From contig NC_065879.2 in the NCBI RefSeq assembly GCF_932274485.2, positions 92,003,459 through 92,067,458 of the forward strand: a DNA stretch of 64,000 bases, in the 5' to 3' direction. The notes below the pieces were generated by a model, which saw only the letters and a program-made list of their open reading frames with translations, was not told the origin of the DNA and did no database searches. Numbering within the stretch: the first letter of the stretch is position 1; each line of letters begins with the position of its first letter. This DNA comes from Patella vulgata (lineage: Eukaryota > Mollusca > Gastropoda > Patellidae). Positions 55,769 to 64,000 of this stretch are shown one piece after another. A program made the translations under genes and the position numbers.

Positions 55769-56299
55769 AGTAGCTAAGTCTCTAACTCGGATACTTCCAT
55801 TAATTGACGGTCTTGAAAACCTTTCATACTTAGTCCTTATACCCTAATAGTAAGTGCAGGGGGACTGCACCACACAAAATTTACACAAAAACAAATACAC
55901 GGACAAGACATCATACTCAGGAAAACAGACAGACAATTCAAAAAAAGTGAATGGATCCGGGGGCTAGCCGTAAGCATCCACTATGCTGTACAGTCCCGGG
56001 TCTGTAGTGACACAGACTTCACTCAAATTTGAAAACAATCAGGAATACAACCCAAAGAAACCATTGTGCAATGCCAGCATGAGTCATGATCTGCTATATG
56101 CTACACGAAATACGAATGTAAGCATATGTAGTAAAATTCAACTATACACGTAACCACATCGGTGAAATGTATAAAAAAGTAGTCTAAACCTAAATGCTCT
56201 AAAATCAATAAAGAAACGTTTCAGTATTCAATACATATAGGGCACATGTTCCATCCATCACAAAAAACAAAAACAAAACTGAATACAAAGAAGTAAACT
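55769..56299. other. Non-coding interval
   Basis: The first 80 bp belong to the duplicated ZF3/ZF4 upstream flank. The rest shows nothing recognisable. Confidence 0.4.
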
Positions 56300-56713
56300 A
56301 CGTGGTAACTATGGTCTAATTCGGTAACTATGGTCTAATATGTGGTAACTATGGTCTAGTTTGTGGTAACCATGGTCTAATTCAGTAACTATGAAGTTTG
56401 ATTTATTATTGTCAGTGGTGTGTATTTTTTATATCGTTCTGAAACTTTACAAAATTACAATTTTGGTGGGAAAATTCAAAATGACGGCACTCTCCCAATT
56501 TTGGTAGGGCAAGTCTAAAAGATCATATATGGTCTTACTGGCAACGCAGGATACATAGCCAGCATGGACTACTCGACAAAGTTGAAACGTGAAACACCCT
56601 AAGCTACATGACTTCCTATTGTTACTTACTGGTAACCTATGATACATAGCCAGCATGGACTACTCGAAAAAATTGAAACATGAAACACCATAAGCTGCAT
56701 GGCTCCTTATTGT
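56300..56713. repeat. Segmental duplication, left part
   Basis: Matches 38390-38640. An internal piece ('catagccagcatggactact') is duplicated here but single there. Confidence 0.75.
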
Positions 56714-57444
56714 GTTACGTCACTTAAAACAAGGCCAGAAATAACCTATTCATGAAATACAGAAATTATAGAAAACGTCAATGTACAATTAATAACATGA
56801 TTTATTACAGTGAACGGTAAACAACAATCACAAACATGGTAATACGAGAGAATCATACAAAAACATACGTAACGGACTTGTAATGGACATTAAATATTAG
56901 ACAGTATTATTAATTATATATTAAAGAATCAGTTCATAACACACATGTTTCGTCAACACACATTCCGATGTCACGTGGGTCGAACTATTCTGGAATCTGC
57001 GTTGATGCTGGAATCTTCTATTCTATCGCGAATTACTTACTATAATCATGAAACGAACTTGATACGAGTTATCAACGATGATTTAGACATATTACCGAAC
57101 ATTGACACGGTATAAAATAATGCAATAACTTATATGTAACTATGCAATGAAAGAATTTACACACGAAACTTCACAACAAATCTCCACCATGCCGCTGATT
57201 GCCATGCCTCTGCCGCAACCCCAGCATCACGTGGTCACCAGCACGCGCTCGTCTTGATTAAAAAGTCTCTAAATTCTGCAACAATGCTAGCAGACGAATC
57301 ACACCACAACTTTAGTAACAACAATGAACTGATTATTCATTATAATCATAGAGACAATTATACACACATAACAATATCATGTAATACATGACACCTCCCC
57401 CCTTTAAAAAAGTTTAAATGTAATGTAAACTTTAAATGTAACAC

Positions 57445-59250
57445 TTAATTTACTCTAGATAAGGTATCAGGTATAACATTATCTCTACCTTTTATATGTT
57501 TAATAACAATGTTGTATTCTTGTAACATTAAACTCCATCTGAGCAACCTCTGGTTCTTATTTTTCATTTTATGAATAAAAGTAAGTGGGTTGTGATCTGT
57601 ACATACAATTACAGGATATAAAGTTGTTCCCAAATAGAAATCAAAGTGTTGCAGAGACAGTATTAATGCCAAGCATTCTTTTTCAATGGTAGAGTAATTC
57701 TTTTGATATCTATTAAATTTCTTTGAAAAATAACATATAGGATGTTCAATGTCATTTACATCATTCTGAGACAAAACTGAACCTGCACATATATCACTTG
57801 CATCTACCGAAAGTTTAAACTGTTTAGTAAAATCTGGTGTGATAAGAATTGGAGAGGTAATTAGTATGGCTTTAAGTTTATCAAACGCTTTCGCACATTG
57901 ATCAGACCAAATAAATTTAGCATCTTTTTTTAATAAATCTTTCATGGGATTAGCAATAACTGAAAAATTTGGACAAAACTTCCGATAATAACCAGCCATA
58001 CCTAAAAATCTCATCATTTCTTTCTTATTATTCGGCTGAGTAAAATTTACAATAGCTTCAACTTTTGCTTTAATAGGTTTTACTTGTCCTTGACCTACAA
58101 TATGGCCTAAATATTCTACAGTAGCATGACAAAATTCACTTTTCATGAGATTTACAGTTAATTTAGCATCAGATAATTTCTTAAATAAAGCATCTAACTG
58201 ATACTTGTGCTGTTCCCATGTATCACTATAAGTAATAATGTCGTCAATATACCTCTCACAATTTTGTAAATCGGCAATAATTCCGTTAACTAATCTTTGA
58301 AAGGTAGATGGTGCGTTTTTCATACCAAACGGCATTACTTTATACTGAAAAAGACCATCTGGTGTTACAAAAGCTGATACCCTTTTAGCCCTTTCCGTTA
58401 ATGGAACCTGCCAATATCCCTTTAAAAGATCGAATTTACTAACAAATTGTGCATCACCAATTTTATCAATACAATCATCTATTCTAGGGATAGGAAATGA
58501 ATCAGTTATTGAAACAGAATTAAGTTTTCTAAAGTCTGTACAAAAACGATATGACTTATCAGGCTTTGGAACTAATATGCATGGTGAACTCCAGTCACTG
58601 TAACTGGGTTCAATAATGTCATTTTCCAACATATACTTAACTTCATTTCTCAAATGTTCCAATTTAAGAGGATTTAAACGGTATGGGTGTTGTTTAACAG
58701 GTACAGCCCCATCCACGTCAACATCATGATATATAGCCTCCGTTTTACTTGGAACATCAGGAAATAAATGTATGTATTTATGTATTAAAGATTTTAACTC
58801 ATCTTTTTTAACATCACTTAAATGATTAAGTTTAGTATCTAAATTTGAAAGTATAACAGAATTCTTTAATTTAATATCACATTGTATAGGTTCTATAACT
58901 TCTTGTTCATCATTCGACTGAACAGCAGATAAATTAGCAACAGGTCTACTAATGTTTGAAGTTTCTCTCTCAATATATGGCTTTAACATGTTAATATGAC
59001 ATTCAACTTCATAAGGACCGTGATATCGGGCCTGTAGCGGACTACCAGGAATAGGTAAAAAGGCAAGCACCTTGTCACCAGATTTAAAAGTACGATTCTT
59101 GGCTTTCTTGTCATACCAGTATTTCATTTTGACCTGGCTATTTTTAAGATTTTCTTTGGCAATTTCACATGCTCTTTTAAGTCTTTCTTTAAAACTAACA
59201 ACATAATCTAACATATTGATATTAGTATCATCACCTAACCATTTCTCTTT
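57445..59250 (-). pseudogene. Fossil pol, reverse transcriptase and RNase H part
   Basis: Gypsy-type reverse transcriptase and RNase H domains. Recognisable blocks include FCTDFRKLN, FSKFDL-like VSKFDLLKGYWQVPL, the active-site YIDDI, FLGMAGYYRKF and the RNase H start LSVDAS. Part of the fossil element. Confidence 0.8.
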
Positions 59251-60000
59251 AAGAAATGTAAGCGGTCCCCGCTCTGAGTGGCCAAATACTAATTCGAATG
59301 GGCTGAATCCAAGGGACTCCTGAACGGCTTCTCGAGCGGCAAATAAAAGAAGATGGACGCCTTCGTCCCAATCTCTTTTGTGCTCTAAACAATATGACCG
59401 AATCATATTTTTTTTAAAGTTTGGTGGAAACGTTCAAGCGCCTCCTGCGATTGAGGGTGATATGCACTAGATTTAAATTGATTAATATCTAACTGATGCA
59501 TGACTTGCTGAAACAAATTAGACATAAAATTAGATCCTTGATCTGACTGTATAGATTTAGGTAAACCAACTAATGTGAAAAATTTAATTAAAGCTTTCAC
59601 TATATTTGGCGTTTTAATATTTCTAAGAGGAATCGCCTCTGGAAAACGAGTGGAGGCACACATAATTGTTAAAAGGTATTCATTGCCTGTTTTTGTTTTA
59701 GGAAGTGGTCCCACACAATCGATAAGTACTCTACTAAAAGGTTCTTCAAATGCTGGGTTGGATACAGAGGCGCGATAGGAATTTTCTGATTAGGCTTTCC
59801 AACAACCTGACAGTTGTGACATGACTTGCAAAATTCAACAACATCCTTTTTCAGATTCGGCCAATAAAAATGGTTTAAGATCCTTTGGTAGGTCTTGTTA
59901 ACTCCCAAATGACCAGCCATGGGCAAATCATGGGCTAAACTTATAACCTCTTGACTATATAATTTTGGCACAACAATCTGATGAACAACCTTCCACTCCA
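59250..60000 (-). pseudogene. Fossil pol, integrase part
   Basis: The H2C2 zinc-binding region (HLGVNKTYQRI...CHNCQ) and integrase core (YHPQSQEALERFHQ) precede the reverse transcriptase. Approximate limits only. Confidence 0.75.
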
Positions 60001-60599
60001 TACTAACATTCGCATCTGGCGGTCTCCATTTCCTCATCAAAACATTATCATTTTTATAAAAACAAATAGGGACATTCTCCACCTCGTCTAAAGATAAACA
60101 CTGACCATAACAATTGACAAGATCGGGGTCATTTCCTTGTTCAATAATTAATTTAGAACGACTTAAAGGGTCTGGACCTAAACCTTCAAGATTATTAGGG
60201 TGAAAAGAGGTACTGTCGTGTAAAATAGGAACTTGGTCCTTATCAAATGAAGCATCAAACTGAATATCAGGAATATTCGCCATAAAAGTGTCCTCTAACA
60301 CATAAGAATCTTCATTAATAGACATATCCTCATTAAGAGATTTCTTTTCAGACATCTTACTCATAGCCCTAGTAACTGCACAAGCCGGGTAAGTAAATAA
60401 ATCAGAATCCTGATTATCGTGAACAGGCTTTTCAAAAGAAGGATTATTTGATAGAATCGGGTTAACAATAACTTTATCACCCGCTAAGTCATTCCCTAGT
60501 AATAAATCTATACCTTCTACAGGAAGAGTAGGTCTAATACCCACAGTAACACGCCCAGAAACTAAATCTGACTTTAAGTTAATATCATGAAGAGGTACA

Positions 60600-62070
60600 C
60601 TAACAAAGCCTAAATCAACACCCTGAATAAGAACATTAGCATCTACAGAAGACTTTGATGAAAAGGGTAAAACTTTTTCTAACATCAAACTTTGTGAAGC
60701 TCCTGTATCACGTAATATCCTAAGGGTTTTTAAATTGGCATCGTCACCTACAAGTGACACTAATCCTTCAGACACAAAAGGCTTAAACTCCTCAATAATA
60801 AATTCAGACGCAGCATTATCAACAACCTTTTCAGGGAAGTTTAATTTAATTGGCGCTTCAGGGCTTTTTAATGAAACACAAGCACTGGATTTTAAACTAG
60901 TATTTTTATTTTCTTTTCTTTGAAGAATCCAGCACTCTGAAATAATATGCCCTTTTTTATGACAATAAGAACATACAGGTATTTTATGATGATCCACCCC
61001 TTTATATGCTTCTGGCTTAGGCCTAACAGTGCTATCACTATTTGACTTGACCTTATCATAAGTTTGAGGGTTAAAGGGTGATCTACTCTGTATTACTTTA
61101 TTTGGGGTATAATGAGAGGTAGCGGCATGGGGAGATTTGTCTAGCCTTTGGCTACTTTTAGTAGAAATTAAATCATGAGTGAATAGTCATCAGCCATTGT
61201 AGCTGCTTCACTTAGTGTGCTTACTTTATGTTCGTCTAGAAATGTTCTAATATCAACATGTATACAATGTTTAAATTCTTCTAGTAACATAAGTTGTCTA
61301 AGTTTACTAAAGTTTCTATTAATTTCTTTAGAATCAAGCCACCTATCAAATAAGTGTTCTTTTACTCTGGAAAATTCTACATGTGTTTGTTCATTACCTT
61401 TGATTGAATTTCTAAATTTGTGTCTATATGCCTCTGGGACTAAAGCATAGGCATTAAGAATTGTATGTTTGACTGTATCATAATTAGAACTTTGTTCAAG
61501 GGACATAGCTGAAAATATTTCTCTAGCTTTACCTAATAATACACTTTGTAATAATAGTGTCCAATTTTCTTTTGGCCATTTTAAACTAGCAGCTATCTTT
61601 TCAAAATGTAAAAAATACTGATCTATTTCCTTTTCTTGAAATTTAGGAACTAATCTGATATGCTTTGCTGCATCAAAATGATTTAATAATGACTGCTGTG
61701 CGGAGTGTGACTGATTTGCCAATTCAATTTCTTTTATCTTAATTTCCTTTTGAATTTCTAATTCTTTAATATGTACTTCTTGCCTTTGTTGTAATTCTAG
61801 TCGTTTTAACTGATGTTGAAATTCTAACTCTTTTAATTTTAAAACATCTACATCACCTGGTATCTCACTAATTAAATCTAAGGCATCTTCATCAAAAATA
61901 TTATTATCAACCAAGGTTTTAAGTACTGCATTTTTAATTATGTTCTTTCTCATAGATTGATTTACTTTAACTTTGAAATGAATGGCAAGTTCTAACAATT
62001 CAACCTTCTTTAATCCGTCAAACTCCACCAGAGTTGGTTTTGACAAAAATGTTTGGACAGTAAACACCAT
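60600..62070 (-). pseudogene. Fossil gag-like region, zinc knuckle and protease
   Basis: A coiled, charged N-terminal region, then a capsid-like region (ENWTLLLQSVLLGKAREIFS), a zinc knuckle CSYCHKKGHIISEC and the protease motif LRDTGASQSLM. Approximate limits only. Confidence 0.75.
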
Positions 62071-62228
62071 ATTGACTTTCTACTTTCTGCTGATTTATAA
62101 ATATACCAAAACACAAATCTGTGTATTATAAATTTCGTTTACATAAGAAATTTAACTAATATCATAAATATATACGGATTATCCCGGACAAGCCCCCAAT
62201 TTCTGGCCTTGTTTTAAGTGACGTAACA

Positions 62229-62880
62229 ATTGTTAATCAGGATTCTGGCGTTCTATTCATCGCACCACTATAACATGTTTACTATGTATGGCTTTCACAT
62301 CGGCCGTATATGCCGGTCAAGACCGAGGGCTATGGAAAATGACTGAAACTAGATCTGAACCATTGGTCATTTTGCACCCCGGAAATATAGTCTATTTTTT
62401 AAAACCCAATTTTCAAACATGGGTCTGATCGACCCCCACTATGTATGTATAAAATTGTAAAGCCAGTACTGAAATCCACACGTATATAAGCCATGATCAA
62501 TACCCATTATGTAGGTATAAAATTGTAAAGACTATACTGAAATACACATGTATAGAAGCCATGGTTTATTTCACTGCAGCGTTTCAACAAGATTTCACAA
62601 GTCATTTAGTCCATGTCTATTGAGTAAATGTGATCACCTGATCAGATTTACTTTATAATGAGTGCAGTGGCCAGAGGCAATAGAAGAAAAGAAACTGTAA
62701 ATGGTTGATCACTGTCGAATCCGATAAGATTTTCAACCAGGGTAGAGGGGACGCATGTTTCGTCCTTTCTGAAAAAGTGCCCTGGAAAGTGTTCAAGGTA
62801 ATGCCTGTGTCAATATCACAGAATCATTAGTTCAATCTCCTATTACAATTTGACTATTGTAACAGTTAACCAGCAGGTGT
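62229..62880. repeat. Segmental duplication, right part
   Basis: Resumes the 38640-39245 match ('attgttaatcaggattc', 'cacatcggccgtatatgccg'). Confidence 0.75.
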
Positions 62881-63040
62881 TACAAAAGCCATATTGTATA
62901 AGCTCTAAAAACAACAGAATATTATTATTATTATTATTATCCTGCTGATCTTCCCTTGTTCCAACCAGATGTAGCAATAAAAAAAACAATCACAATCAAT
63001 TTATCTATTTAATGACTACAACATACATACAATCATACAA
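62881..63040. other. Flank with (ATT)n microsatellite
   Basis: An (ATT)n run near 62921-62940, then 'cttcccttgttccaaccaga' as found beside ZF3 and ZF4. No gene. Confidence 0.5.
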
Positions 63041-63411
63041 AATGAAATGAAATGGGGTTTAACGTCCTACTGTTCTGCTCCTATGCTGGGCTAATGAAGA
63101 CGGGCATACGCCATGCAGTGTGCTATGAGGGAAATTTTGCTCGGGCAGCGGCACTATCGCCTACTCTTATATCGAATTCCAACTGCCAAGGGATCTTTTA
63201 CGTGCATTCCAATGTATACATGTGACCTCGGTTTTTCGTCTCATCCGAAGGACTAGACAGCTGTCCTTGTCAGGCCCTCCGTCCTACATCACTGACAAGG
63301 GGGAACCACGCCGGAAAATCTGGATGAACTTTCTCGGCCAATGCAGGGATCGAACACCCGACCTCCAGGCTAGCGAGCCAGCGTCTTACTCATTAGCCAC
63401 CGTGATCCCCT
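63041..63411 (-). mobile_element. SINE2, full length, 13-bp target duplication
   Basis: 371 bp, the same length as 4022-4392. Flanks 63028-63040 and 63412-63424 ('tacaa(t/g)catacaa') differ by one base. Inserted in the ZF5 3' flank. Confidence 0.88.
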
Positions 63412-63467
63412 TACAAGCATACAACTTGAGATTTTGTAAAAGTTTTATTTTACTATTTACAGGGGTG

Positions 63468-63712
63468 GGGGGGGGGTGGATAGCCCTGTCATTGAGTCAG
63501 CTGGCGTGGTTTCGATTCCCCGGTTGTACGTGACAAGGAGTAGGGTCTCCTGTCCAACCTCGTGGGTTTTCTCCGGGTCCTCCGGTTTCCTCAAACTGCT
63601 AAAAGAGCCCTACGCGCAAGCGAATTATTGAAATAAAATTGAACCATGTGTTAGTCCCGAAATCACCTAGTTTGTGTCGAGTTGACGTTAAACCCCACTT
63701 CTCTCTCTCTGT
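63468..63712 (+). mobile_element. SINE1 copy, head shortened
   Basis: Begins after a G-run with 'ctgtcattgagtcagctggc', retains the B box region and body, and ends 'gacgttaaaccccacttctc' plus (TC)n. Confidence 0.8.
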
Positions 63713-63778
63713 CTCACTATTTACAGTGTGATTACTGGTGTGACTGAAGACAACAGTTCTTACTACACCGTAAATTTA

Positions 63779-64000
63779 TTATGGTTTTTCGATTGGATGA
63801 ATTCTCGCGTGTCTTTTCAACAAACTACTCCTGGTGAATGATTTACTACAAACATCACATTTATACGGTCGTTCACCAGTATGGTTCCTCATGTGTTGCT
63901 GGAGACCAGTACAATTAGTGAAAGATTTACGACAAACATCACATTTAAATGGCTTTTCACCTGTATGACTTCTCATGTGTACACGTAGATTGCTAATCGT
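63779..64000 (-). CDS. ZF5: C-terminal end of a C2H2 zinc-finger protein
   Basis: Runs off the right edge. Visible on the minus strand are the end of one finger ([12 protein letters not shown]) and two complete C2H2 fingers ([23 protein letters not shown] and [19 protein letters not shown] style) ending HPIEKP and a stop. The 3' flank matches those of ZF1, ZF3 and ZF4, with two SINEs inserted. The acidic array, if present, lies outside the window. Confidence 0.85.
   Translation of the reverse strand, partial: TISNLRVHMRSHTGEKPFKCDVCRKSFTNCTGLQQHMRNHTGERPYKCDVCSKSFTRSSLLKRHARIHPIEKP

Larger units (their letters stand above)
56714..62228 (-). mobile_element. Ty3/gypsy-type LTR retroelement fossil, gmr1-like order
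   Basis: Minus-strand order: gag-like protein, CCHC zinc knuckle, aspartic protease, integrase, reverse transcriptase, RNase H. Integrase ahead of reverse transcriptase in a gypsy-type element is the mark of the gmr1 group. An 18-nt primer-binding site matching tRNA-Pro lies near 62181-62198. The outer ends are a 30-bp inverted repeat beginning TGTTACG, flanked by ATTG on both sides. I did not find two long direct repeats. The element is broken, with about two or three interruptions of its coding region. Domains are still easily read, so it is of moderate age. Confidence 0.8.

Overview
The window looks like repeat-rich, AT-rich nuclear DNA of an invertebrate, most likely a mollusc or another lophotrochozoan. 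The evidence is long introns with GT-AG boundaries, dispersed tRNA-derived SINEs, L2-like and I-superfamily LINEs, Tc1, Mutator-like and pogo-like DNA transposons, an LTR element, and many short inverted-repeat elements. There is nothing prokaryotic, and the species cannot be named from sequence alone.

The host content is a cluster of paralogous C2H2 zinc-finger genes. There is a decayed copy (3690-4620, +), two large copies on the + strand (ZF1, exon 10941-12665; ZF2, exon 27607-29868), two on the - strand (ZF3, exon 34907-35833; ZF4, exon 41244-42818), and the end of a sixth running off the right edge (ZF5, 63779-64000, -). The four complete units share one design. A block of a dispersed repeat is followed by a promoter-like block with CCGGAAAT. 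Next comes a first exon whose only coding triplet is ATG directly before a GT donor, then an intron ending in a tandem array of 35-bp units that each contain a 3' splice site. The second exon encodes one N-terminal finger, 4 to 24 copies of a 14-residue acidic repeat (consensus HVKEEKTDDVDEYC), and an array of 7 to 13 fingers. Each acidic repeat carries a canonical sumoylation consensus (Val-Lys-Glu-Glu followed by acidic residues). I infer DNA-binding proteins with a variable-length SUMO-acceptor array. This is the best candidate for an undescribed system here.

The rest is a dense record of transposition. 1-5.6 kb: LINE remains, a small ORF and SINEs. 5.8-7.7 kb: a TTAA-flanked element. 13-21 kb: duplicated repeats and a decayed Tc1 element. 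22-27.5 kb: a pogo-like relic, a 330-bp tandem array, and an element that split the ZF2 splice-site array. 30-34 kb: short TTAA elements and SINEs. 45.36-55.53 kb: a spliced Mutator-like transposon carrying an intact full-length LINE (47567-53247, 12-bp target duplication, two open ORFs) and a palindromic TTAA element, itself inserted in an older repeat. 56.7-62.2 kb: a broken Ty3/gypsy-type fossil with integrase ahead of reverse transcriptase, sitting in a duplicated segment whose empty counterpart lies at 38.6 kb.

Two SINE families and the intact LINE have similar 3' tails, so the LINE may mobilise both. Flanking sequence, including inserted repeats, recurs around the zinc-finger genes in direct and inverted orientation, so the cluster grew by segmental duplication and was then broken up by insertions.
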